DNA from: Histomonas meleagridis | Taxonomy: Eukaryota > Parabasalia > Tritrichomonadida > Dientamoebidae | Assembly: GCA_020186115.1 (NCBI GenBank) | Contig: WSYJ01000029.1 | Coordinates: forward strand, 153,501-217,500 | Length of the DNA: 64,000 bases | Direction of reading: 5' to 3' | Part shown: in pieces, positions 18,293-26,388 of the stretch | Position numbering within the stretch: the first letter of the stretch is position 1 | Layout: each line of letters opens with the position of its first letter | Translations under genes and position numbers: made by a program | The notes under the pieces: model-generated | Database searches by the model: none | The model's input: the letters and a program-made list of their open reading frames with translations, nothing else | What the model was told of the DNA's origin: nothing

Positions 18293-18943
18293 ATGAATAA
18301 AAGCAACAACTTTGAATCATTTTAATGTTTGAGTTGCAACTTTCTTCTCTGGTGTGTAACAATTAGAATAAATACGTTCTAACTTACGCATAAATTGATG
18401 CATCATTTTTAAGGTTCAAAATTCTTCTTTTTCCTCTAGAACTCAATGATTTGAAAAGGGAACAATCGTATTTAAAGTACTTTAAAACAATATAACAATG
18501 AAAGAAATATTTCATATAATTTATACTTCAATTTTTTTTCTTTCTGTAAGTTTGATGTAAGAAAAAAATCGGGGTATGAATGTAATTTATAAATCACAGT
18601 CTTAATAATAATGAATGTTCTTCTTATAAAATAATTTTTTTCTTCATTAAATCAAAAAAACCTTTATGCTTTTTTTAGACATCTTCTACTTAACGACAAG
18701 TTCCTTAAATCCTGTGTTTGGATCTTGTTCTAGAGTGAAAAAACATTCCAGAACTTCATGATCATTTTGTGAACCCAGAGTTTTTTTTTTACCAAACAAT
18801 TAATTTATTTATAATGCCTAAGTCCTTTGTGTGCATCTAGAAACTCTATCTAATATTGATTCAATTTTCAATTACTTTCATTGGAAATAATCAATCAACA
18901 ATAATGATGCATAATAATCAATTTTATAATGTAAAGTGTACGA
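18293..18943. other. intergenic with one gene fragment
   Basis: AT-rich sequence that has no full gene. It contains a 37-codon orphan coding fragment at 18686-18799 (minus), listed separately; otherwise nothing was recognised. Confidence 0.5.
18686..18799 (-). pseudogene. orphan C-terminal coding fragment
   Basis: The minus strand reads LFGKKKTLGSQNDHEVLECF, then FTLEQDPNTGFKELVVK and TAG. It begins directly after an in-frame TAA and has no ATG. The amino-acid make-up is protein-like and unlike random AT-rich translation. It looks like the tail of a lost gene; the family was not recognised. An intron separating it from an upstream exon is possible, but no usable splice acceptor is seen. Confidence 0.4.
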
Positions 18944-20502
18944 ATGTCTCCTACTCACAAATTTCTGTTAAAAAAAAATACATACAATGGTTTATCTCTT
19001 TTAATTAGTAGTTTAATATATACAGCTTTTTTATCTCAAAGAATTGAAACAATTTTATATTTGAATTTTTTGAAATCTATTGAAACATTAGTAAAAGACA
19101 TTCACTGTTACTCAATAATTAATGTTTTTAAGAATTATTTATTAATAATAGAATCACAAGAATCAAATCATTTACTTACAAAAATGATCGAATTTGAACT
19201 AATTCAACCTGATTTTGTTCATAATAAGAGATCATTATGTTATGCGCATTATTCTACAGATGAAGAAATCCATAGTTATTACTATAAATTTCAAAAACAG
19301 TTTCTTTTGGATCTTGAAGAAGTATCAAAGAATGAATGGGAACTTCATAAGCAATTAATTAAAGAAGGACATAATCCGAATAAAATTGCAATTATAATTC
19401 GCAATGATGAAATTGAAAAACTTCAAGAAATTTCATCACATGCAAACTTCGATTATAATCAACATGTCAAACCATCACTTTATGAAAGGTGTTCATTTAT
19501 TAATGAAAAGAATGTTTCAATAATTGATTTTGCTGCATTTTTTGGTGCAATTAAATGTTTTCGATTTTTACTGATGAATGGTTCTAAAACCAAAAACACA
19601 TTACGGTTTGCAATTGCTGGTGGAAATCTAGAGATTACATATTTATGTAAACAAAACATTTTATCATTTGAAAATGTCTATAAAACAGCAATTGAATTTC
19701 ATCGAAATGAAATTTTTCAATATTTTTACGAAAAGCAAGAAATACCTAATAAAGACTTAACAAAATACGGAATTCATTGCTTAAAACATTGTAATTTCAA
19801 AATGTTTATGTTCTTAAAATCAGTTGGTATGAAAAAAAGCAAAAAAATTTTGGAAGAAGCAATTTTATATTTTCAAATAATATTTGGAAATGATTTAAAT
19901 TATTTCTTACAGCACTGATGATTGCATTTGAAAATGGTCATATAGATATAGTTAAACTACTTCTTGCACAAAAAGGAATTGATATTAATGCTAAAGATAT
20001 TTATTTGTTTTATTTAACATATATTTTAAGATTTTGATATTTCCAAATAATATTTGGAAATTATTTAAATTATTTACAACTGCACTTATGATTGCATCTT
20101 ATAAAGGTTATACAGAAATAGTTAAATTACTTCTTGAACAAGACGGAATTGATATTAATGCTAAAAATATTTATTTATTTTATTTAATATTTATTTTAAT
20201 AGTTTAATATTTCAAAATAATGTTTGGAAATTATCTAAATTATTTTATATAGCACTTATGAAAGCATTTGCAAATGGTCATACAGAAATAGTTAAATTAC
20301 TTCTTGAACAAGACGGAATTGATATTAATGCTAAAAAAATTTATTTGTTTTGTTTAAAATTTATTTTAATAATATAATGTTTCAAAATAATATTTGGAAG
20401 TTATTTAAATTATTTTATACAGCACTTATTTTAGCACTTATGATGGCATCAGAAAATTGTTATACAGAAATAGTTAAAATGCTTGAACAGAAAGAGACAT
20501 AG
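18944..20502 (+). CDS. DUF3447 plus ankyrin repeat gene, interrupted by spacers
   Basis: Codons from the ATG at 18944 to 19918 encode 324 residues with the trichomonad DUF3447 layout: IDFAAFFGAIKCFRFLLMNG followed by LRFAIAGGNLEITYLC. After a stop at 19916-19918, three ankyrin repeats follow (for example GYTEIVKLLLEQDGIDINAK), then a last one ending EIVKMLEQKET and TAG at 20500-20502. Each repeat is separated from the next by a conserved AT-rich spacer, so the frame is not continuous. Either the spacers are introns or the gene is decayed. DUF3447-ankyrin proteins are a large trichomonad family of unknown function. Confidence 0.6.
19912..20422 (+). repeat. 170-bp tandem modules: ankyrin coding part plus AT-rich spacer
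   Basis: The GCA codon of the TAL(M) motif recurs at 19912, 20082, 20252 and 20422, exactly 170 bp apart. Each unit has ~96-99 bp of ankyrin coding sequence and ~71-74 bp of AT-rich spacer. The spacer carries a conserved hairpin, clearest as ATTTCCAAAT/ATTTGGAAAT near 20038-20060. The last spacer can be read as a 71-nt interval beginning GTTTAAAATT (20352) and ending ACAG (20422). Confidence 0.85.
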
Positions 20503-20812
20503 ATATCACACATATTTTTTACATTAAAAATTTAATATTCTGAAGCTGTGTAGTTTTTTGATATCTAAAAATCTATTACATGTAAAAAAGAAAATATTTT
20601 TTTATTTTTATATGATTTAATAATAATTTATTTTAAAAAATTAATTTACATAAATGTTAGTGATTTCCAAGCTAAGTATTTTTAATATTATCATTAATAT
20701 CGAATTTCAAAAAATAACAAAATTTTTTATCATATTTAGTTATGTTTGTGTATTTTCTTCTTGGATTTCTTGATATCCGATTTTATTGAGGATGATTTGA
20801 ATTTCTTTATAA
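20430..20812. repeat. inverted segmental duplicate, copy 2
   Basis: Reverse complement of about 3237-3620. It includes the last ankyrin repeat with its stop, the 3' flank, and then an antisense copy of the last ~70 bp of the importin-like CDS (near 20740-20808), which here has no gene attached. Confidence 0.9.
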
Positions 20813-20859
20813 AAAATCATCTATTCATATAATTAATGTTTATTTTGAATTTATGGGAT

Positions 20860-21285
20860 TTATTTGTGTCATTTGACACCACTTATGGTTACAATTCAAA
20901 AATGGTAAAATTGAAGTTGTTAAATTTTGACGTAGATATGAAGGAATTATAAAATTAATGCAAAAAAAGAAATTTTTATATTTTTCAAATGCAATTTTAA
21001 TTTGCAATTTGATTTTTCAAAAAATATATGTGGTGCTTGTTCTGTTTATTTGATACAGCACTTATAATATCATCATCAAAACATTATGCTGGTTTTGCTA
21101 AATTGCTCCTGAAAAAAAAAGGATTCAATGTTGACGTAAAAAATATTTTTTTATTAATTTTAATATGGTTTATATTCATATTAATTATCATTTCTTTATT
21201 TGGAATTTATTAAAATTATATCATACAGCACTTGCAATAGCATACTCAGGGGCACACTCAAATTGTTGAAATGCTTTAAAAATTT
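20860..21285 (+). pseudogene. decayed ankyrin repeats downstream of the inverted copy
   Basis: Further ankyrin pieces with stops and spacers are visible: a repeat starting near TPLM (~20880) that decays at once, TALIISSSKHYAGFAKLLLKK near 21056, and TALAIAYSGAH near 21225, ending in a stop. Spacers ending in ATACAG/CACTT repeat the pattern of the upstream array. The array at 19.9 kb probably extended here, or a second gene was present. Confidence 0.6.
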
Positions 21286-21590
21286 TCTTTCCCAACCTGT
21301 GCTAGTTACTGAAAGTGGAATTTTGACATCATCAATAGGTTCGTCGTCTGAAGATGAAGATGAATAATAATCATCGTAATCACTTCCTGCTATGGCAACT
21401 ATGCCACCTTCGTCAACTCCATTAAGATTAATGGATGAATCTATGGTAAAATCATTGATTTCATTAGCTAATGAAAATATAATTATGAGCTATTGTATCT
21501 GGATCAACATCAACACTAAGTTGTTGATTAATACCTTGGATACGTTGTGCATCTGTTAAACCTTCGTCTAGACGTAAAAGATCATATTAA
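21243..21590 (-). pseudogene. gene fragment, family not recognised
   Basis: The minus strand encodes a protein-like stretch: LRLDEGLTDAQRIQGINQQL, then DVDPDTIAHN, a stop and frameshift, LANEINDFTIDSSINLNGVD, an acidic-Ser run (DYDDYYSSSSSDDE) and IPLSVTSTGWERKFL. There is one frameshift and no start. It abuts the ankyrin remnant, so the junction at about 21250-21290 is a rearrangement breakpoint. It could be part of a mobile-element protein, but no motif proves this. Confidence 0.45.
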
Positions 21591-21809
21591 AAAGTATTTG
21601 ATTTAAGTAATAACTTCTTTTTGAAAATTTGACTAGGAAGCTAATATTAAGTACTTATGATAGGTTAGCAAACATCTGCTATAGTAGCAAAATTCATTCC
21701 AAAATACTTTTAATAAAAATAATATTTTTATATTAAAAAACTTCAAACGATACGCCGTTATGCATTTAAAAAGTTGTCACGAAATGCCGATAGTACATAA
21801 AAGACCCAA
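21591..21809. other. upstream region of the metallophosphoesterase
   Basis: AT-rich sequence between the fragment and the next ATG. It contains ACGATACGCCGTTA near 21746-21760, which combines ACGATA and CCGTTA cores of Myb type, 50-65 bp before the ATG. Confidence 0.35.
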
Positions 21810-22949
21810 ATGGAAAAATGTTTACATTTTGACTCTAATGGAAAATTCAGAATTCTTCTAATGAGTGATATTCATTCTTCGCTTAGAGACACACAAAAAT
21901 CCATCACCTTGATTTCAAATGCAATTTCGAAAACAGATCCTGATCTTATCGTTTTGAATGGTGATCAAGTTGCAGTTAAACTTCCAGGGGGACATTTTGA
22001 AAGATCTGTCAATAAATTTCTTGAAGTAATTGATTCCAGTAACGTGCCTTTTGCACTAACATTTGGCAATCATGATCCTGAAATTTCATATCCTATATCG
22101 CAGCAGCTTTCTTACTATCAGAAGTATCCTCGCTGTCTTGCAATTTCTGGCCCAGAAGAAATCACAGGTATTGGAAATTATAATTTACTTATTAAAGATT
22201 CTAAACAAGAACATAACATATTCAACCTTTGGTTTGTTGACTCAGGGCCTGATAGTTCAAGTTTCTTTACAGCTCCTGACCAAGTTTCGTGGTACACATC
22301 AAAATCGAGGGAACTTAACTCCCAAAATAATGGCCGCCCACTTCCATCTCTATGGTTTCAACATCGTCCTATTCCAGAGGTATATCAAACCATGCTTATT
22401 AATAGCGATTTTCCTCATACGACCACAGCAATAAGCAAAGGAAATTATTTTGGAAGCTTTTTATCATTAAATCCAGAGTTAAAGTATGATCCAACCGGAC
22501 TTTTCTTTGAAGGTCCAGATGTAGCATTTGGATCTGAATATGAAAATGGTCTTTATGAAGCATGGCTTAATAACGGCGATGTAATTGCTGCGTTTTTTGG
22601 CCATAATCATGGCGACTCATTTTTCGGATATACGAAAGATGGAATTGGAATCGGATTTGACTCGTCTGCAGGATTTGTAGGTTCATACGAATTTCCTGGA
22701 ATGGATCGGGGATGTAGAGTCATAGATATCGATGAAAGAGATACAAATCACATCGATACAAGAATGTTGTACTATGGGGAAATAGTTGAAGATGCAGAGA
22801 TTGGATTTTTAACTAAGGTTGGGACTTATGGTGGATTTAATAGTGCATTAGCATTCTTAAGGAAATGTTTGTTCCCGAGTTGCTTGCAGAAAAAATTGGG
22901 AAATAAATTAATGGTGTTTTTGAAGACAAAGTTTGGACCTAGTAATTAA
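21810..22949 (+). CDS. calcineurin-like metallophosphoesterase (purple acid phosphatase 29-like)
   Basis: A protein of 379 residues with all five metallophosphatase blocks: D20-x-H22 (LLMSDIH), GD at 51-52 (VLNGDQ), GNHD at 86-89 (LTFGNHDPE), LWFQHRPIPE with the metal-binding His near residue 190, and GHNHGD near 265. The order and the SDIH/FGNHD/QHRPIPE wording match the DCR2/PAP29 subgroup of eukaryotic phosphoesterases. No signal peptide is visible, so a cytosolic protein is likely. The C-terminus is basic and hydrophobic (FLRKCLFPSCLQKKLG). Catalysis is expected to be intact; the substrate is unknown. Confidence 0.88.
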   Translation: MEKCLHFDSNGKFRILLMSDIHSSLRDTQKSITLISNAISKTDPDLIVLNGDQVAVKLPGGHFERSVNKFLEVIDSSNVPFALTFGNHDPEISYPISQQLSYYQKYPRCLAISGPEEITGIGNYNLLIKDSKQEHNIFNLWFVDSGPDSSSFFTAPDQVSWYTSKSRELNSQNNGRPLPSLWFQHRPIPEVYQTMLINSDFPHTTTAISKGNYFGSFLSLNPELKYDPTGLFFEGPDVAFGSEYENGLYEAWLNNGDVIAAFFGHNHGDSFFGYTKDGIGIGFDSSAGFVGSYEFPGMDRGCRVIDIDERDTNHIDTRMLYYGEIVEDAEIGFLTKVGTYGGFNSALAFLRKCLFPSCLQKKLGNKLMVFLKTKFGPSN

Positions 22950-23133
22950 AATGTTTGTAGTTTTTATTTTATGTAATGTTTTAAATAAAAATATTTAAAA
23001 TGGATAAATTTTATTGAAATTATGTGAAGCAGAAGTATGTAAATTTGGAAAATTAATATATAATGAGAAATTTGCATTTTTACATTAGATTTTAATATAT
23101 ACAGTATTTTATATAGTAAAAAGAAATACGAAA

Positions 23134-23205
23134 GTCTCCGTAGTCTAATGGTTAGAATAGGAGTTTAACACGCTCTTGACGGCAGTTCGATCCTGCCCGG
23201 AGACA
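23134..23205 (+). tRNA. tRNA-Val (anticodon AAC)
   Basis: A complete cloverleaf. Acceptor stem GTCTCCG pairs with CGGAGAC and has discriminator A. The D-arm contains GTCTAATGGTTAGAAT. The anticodon arm is GGAGT-TTAACAC-GCTCT with anticodon AAC. The T-arm is GGCAG-TTCGATC-CTGCC. Box A (TAGTCTAATGG) and box B (GTTCGATCC) are present for Pol III. The anticodon loop equals that of eukaryotic tRNA-Val(AAC). There is no intron. Confidence 0.96.
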
Positions 23206-23207
23206 AT

Positions 23208-23221
23208 TTTTTGTTTTTTTA
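23208..23221 (+). terminator. Pol III oligo-T terminator
   Basis: Two T runs, of six and seven or more, begin a few bases after the tRNA 3' end, as expected for RNA polymerase III termination. Confidence 0.8.
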
Positions 23222-23615
23222 ATATCAATTGATAGAATCTATTATTATTATAATATATATCAAATAAAAATTCTACATATATGTTCAACAATTAATGCCT
23301 TAAATGATTCCATATAGGCATTTTATAAAAAATGTAATTAAAGATATTTTTATAAAGTCAAGAAACTTAATTTTTTTTAATAACATTTCGATATCGACAA
23401 AAGTAAAACCACAAGTTGGTCTATTTTTGTCACAAAAAAACGAAAACAATGAAAAAATCAAGATGATATTTTTCAGACATACCTCCATAACGATGACAAT
23501 TATTAAAAACAATCATTCAATTTGCTGTAAACGCCGTTTAAAATCGATACAAACAAAATTCAAATGTTTACGAATATTTTGGGAAAATAAACAAACCTCC
23601 AAAAAGCCGATCATA
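23222..23615. other. intergenic, nothing certain
   Basis: The reading frame of the RhoGAP gene stays open upstream to 23304, but that translation is Lys/Ile/Phe/Asn-rich with no domain. It is treated as non-coding leader or chance ORF. Confidence 0.5.
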
Positions 23616-24281
23616 ATGAGTATTAACAAAGCGTTTTCCAACTTTCCTTCAATTTTCAAAAGAAACGAAACACAACCAGAACCAACACCAGAACCCGAAA
23701 AAAAGGAAGAAACCATATTTGGAATGGATATTCATCTTTTACCAGTGAATGATAATGGATGTCCAATATTTCTTCCAATTGTTATTGACGAAATTATCAA
23801 AAACGCCAATGTACAAGGTCTTTTCCGTATATGCGGAAGTCACAGAGTTGTTCAAGAAATTGGTCATGCAGCATTAGATCCTGTCAAATTTGTACCACCA
23901 CCTGATTGTCACATTCACGAGTATACTTCTTTTCTTAAGCAATGGTTACGTTCTTTACCAGAACCGATACTTACCACCGAAGTTGTTAATACATATTATC
24001 GTAAAGATGATCCAAAATCAGTTTCCGAGACCTTAATGCTTCTTGATCCACTTAATCGTCGTTGCATTGCACTCATATTTAAAGCACTCAAAGCCATTCT
24101 TAGCAAATCGTCTGTTAATATGATGACATTTCAAAATCTGGACATATGTTTTAACTTATCATTTCTCCAAACCGATTCTCCGTATCAGTACAAAGACGAC
24201 TTTGACTTTGAATTTTTCTACTCAACTCTAATCAAAAAACTGAATAAGGATGGAACCGATTTTATTTTTGACATAATCTAG
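23616..24281 (+). CDS. RhoGAP domain protein
   Basis: A protein of 222 residues from the ATG at 23616, chosen because the domain-like composition starts here. A short Pro-Glu-rich leader (QPEPTPEPEKK) precedes one RhoGAP domain (~35-222). The arginine finger is R71 in VQGLFRICGS. The conserved block HEYTSFLKQWLRSLPEPILT and the ending NLDICFNLSFLQ fit the family. It accelerates GTP hydrolysis by Rho/Rac GTPases. The usual Asn of the NLA.V.(P) motif is represented by NLDICF. Its stop overlaps the 3' end of the next gene on the opposite strand by 4 bp. Confidence 0.88.
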   Translation: MSINKAFSNFPSIFKRNETQPEPTPEPEKKEETIFGMDIHLLPVNDNGCPIFLPIVIDEIIKNANVQGLFRICGSHRVVQEIGHAALDPVKFVPPPDCHIHEYTSFLKQWLRSLPEPILTTEVVNTYYRKDDPKSVSETLMLLDPLNRRCIALIFKALKAILSKSSVNMMTFQNLDICFNLSFLQTDSPYQYKDDFDFEFFYSTLIKKLNKDGTDFIFDII

Positions 24282-26245
24282 TCGATTGGTTCGACGAAGA
24301 TCTCATTTTTCTTAATTCTAAACTCGAGTGACACTATTCTTTCACCTGAAGGGAATCTGACCAATTTTTTGTATATTTTTTCATATGATTTTAATGTCTG
24401 AATATCTTTTGCATAGCCAAACGACTCTGCTAATCTGTTAAACTTACGTAAGTGCGGGCTTGTTTGAAGCCATGATGTTGAGTGATTTAATTTGCTAAAG
24501 ATGGGATAAAACTGTGCAAAGTTTTGCGAATAATTGCCATAATATTTTGAGATCTCATCGGCTTTATCGTCGATAACCGTTCGATTCGTTAAAATCGATT
24601 TCAATGTTTTACTTAAAATACTTTTGTCAATGGGAACGTTAAATTGGCGGAGAACTTTTTCATAGGCAGACTCTAAAACAATTGAATAAGTACCCGCTAG
24701 AATTGAATCAGGCGAAAATAACGGTCGTATTACGTTACATAACATATTGAAATAAGATAACGAATTAGCTAATGAACTGTTGCCAAAGATTTTGATAATA
24801 TAATCTGTGTTAGTAATTTGAAACTTGGGTAAGATTTCATTGATAAACCATACAACACTTGGGAATTTTTGTTGACTTGATTTATGAGTAAGAATAACTT
24901 GTTTCAAAAAAAGTGTCACTTCATCGTCAAAAAACGGAAATTCAAACGAAGTCCCTGAATAAAAGTTTAACGGTTTTATACTCTGAATGAAACCGTTTGT
25001 GGGTTGGGTTTTAAGATATTGCATACTGAATGTACGCTCGTTATAATGATTATCTTCAATTCTAGGTAAAAGACTTCGAAGCCTTGATATTACATATTGT
25101 CGTACTTCTCTACTTGTTAAATAACTTTCAATTTCCTCCCAGGCAGGTCCATATATTTTCATACCAGGATCACGAATTACATATTTAAGTTGATTGATGT
25201 CTATGTTAAAACCAATAATTTCATCACGTAAATGCTCAAGTACTTCTAAACGTTCTAGAAGTTCATTTATATCACGCGTTGGAGCAGGAGCTGCTTCTAC
25301 ATGATGTGGAATTGGCCTGGATCCTCCCTCGTGGCCTACAGGTGTTGATTTAGTTATAAAGTTAAAGATAAATGAGGTACCATTATTTGGCAAATCAGAT
25401 AAACTTTGACTATGTGATGGCGTAAATTTGACATTGGTTGGTAAGCTTAATGCGCCTCTATGATGCGTTGACAAGGCTTTTTGTTTTTGAAGTCGAAGTT
25501 TTCGTTGCATCGCTAGAGAGACATCTAATACACGTTTTGGAATAATAAATGGCGAATTTGGATCTTCAATTCCTAAATTTGTTGCTAAAGAAACATTTTC
25601 GATTGGTTTAGGTGAGACATTAAAATTAGATGATGAAAGATAAGGAAATAATTCAAGCGCAAATTGAAGGAGCTGTGATGTACAATGCGGTGTGAAATTT
25701 TCGAAGTCATTTGTTATAAGATAACTTAAAAGTTTGATTTGAGATAATTGTTGTTGCCTAGAATCTGATAGAAATTTAATGAAATTAACGCACATGATGG
25801 ATGGTATTTGATTATTTTTGAACCATAGTACAATTTTGGAAATCTTGTGAAATAATGGTTCTTTGGAAATTGCTTTCCTTTGAATAACAGCTTGCCAGCT
25901 CGTATAAACAATAGGATAGTGTTGTGTGTCTTGAGATATTATCTTTGAAACAGTTGTAAACCCGATTTTATTTTGAAGTAACTTTAGAAATAGAAGATTT
26001 ATTTTCTCGACCAAAGTTTTAGGTAGGCATAATTTAGATATGATTGAAAATGTTAAGCAATCTTCTTCACTAGGAATTGGGTTGTTATTTTGAGGATTAT
26101 TATTATTAGTTGTATTATTATTATTACTTGAAGGAATTGTTGGCTTTGAAATATTTTGATTGACATGTACGACTCTACGCACAACAGTTGCCTGCGGAAT
26201 TTTGCTCTTAGTTGCTTGTCCATTGAGAAGTGAAGAAATGGACAT
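24278..26245 (-). CDS. hypothetical 655-aa protein with Asn-rich segment
   Basis: The start at ATG 26245 lies 19 bp below a GC-rich GGACACCCCC block (read on the gene strand). Residues ~35-60 are an Asn/Pro/Ser-rich low-complexity tract with runs of Asn. The rest is helical and not recognised: a segment at ~60-215, a Pro-rich linker around HVEAAPAPTRDI (~310), and a C-terminal helical half with WEEIESYLTSREVRQYVISRL. The overall shape suggests a large soluble scaffold. No catalytic motif is seen. Convergent with the RhoGAP gene (4-bp overlap of ends). Confidence 0.75.
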   Translation of the reverse strand: MSISSLLNGQATKSKIPQATVVRRVVHVNQNISKPTIPSSNNNNTTNNNNPQNNNPIPSEEDCLTFSIISKLCLPKTLVEKINLLFLKLLQNKIGFTTVSKIISQDTQHYPIVYTSWQAVIQRKAISKEPLFHKISKIVLWFKNNQIPSIMCVNFIKFLSDSRQQQLSQIKLLSYLITNDFENFTPHCTSQLLQFALELFPYLSSSNFNVSPKPIENVSLATNLGIEDPNSPFIIPKRVLDVSLAMQRKLRLQKQKALSTHHRGALSLPTNVKFTPSHSQSLSDLPNNGTSFIFNFITKSTPVGHEGGSRPIPHHVEAAPAPTRDINELLERLEVLEHLRDEIIGFNIDINQLKYVIRDPGMKIYGPAWEEIESYLTSREVRQYVISRLRSLLPRIEDNHYNERTFSMQYLKTQPTNGFIQSIKPLNFYSGTSFEFPFFDDEVTLFLKQVILTHKSSQQKFPSVVWFINEILPKFQITNTDYIIKIFGNSSLANSLSYFNMLCNVIRPLFSPDSILAGTYSIVLESAYEKVLRQFNVPIDKSILSKTLKSILTNRTVIDDKADEISKYYGNYSQNFAQFYPIFSKLNHSTSWLQTSPHLRKFNRLAESFGYAKDIQTLKSYEKIYKKLVRFPSGERIVSLEFRIKKNEIFVEPID

Positions 26246-26264
26246 GTAAAATAAGGTTGAATTT

Positions 26265-26274
26265 GGGGGTGTCC
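26265..26274 (-). promoter_or_regulatory. GGACACCCCC block 20 bp before an ATG
   Basis: A GC-rich block in AT-rich DNA. Read on the minus strand it matches the GGGACACCC arm found 17-25 bp before the LRR gene start at 12680. Confidence 0.45.
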
Positions 26275-26388
26275 AAAATATAAAAAATCTTGAGACCGTT
26301 TAGAATGGTTTTGGATAGTTTATGTGTCAAGTGTAATTTTTATGAATTATTGTTAGCAATAAAATTTTTGAATGAAAACTAGCAGAAA

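Noticed and set aside
23304-23615. N-terminal 104 codons before the RhoGAP gene
   Set aside because: Composition is that of AT-rich non-coding DNA and no domain is seen; the ATG at 23616 fits the protein.
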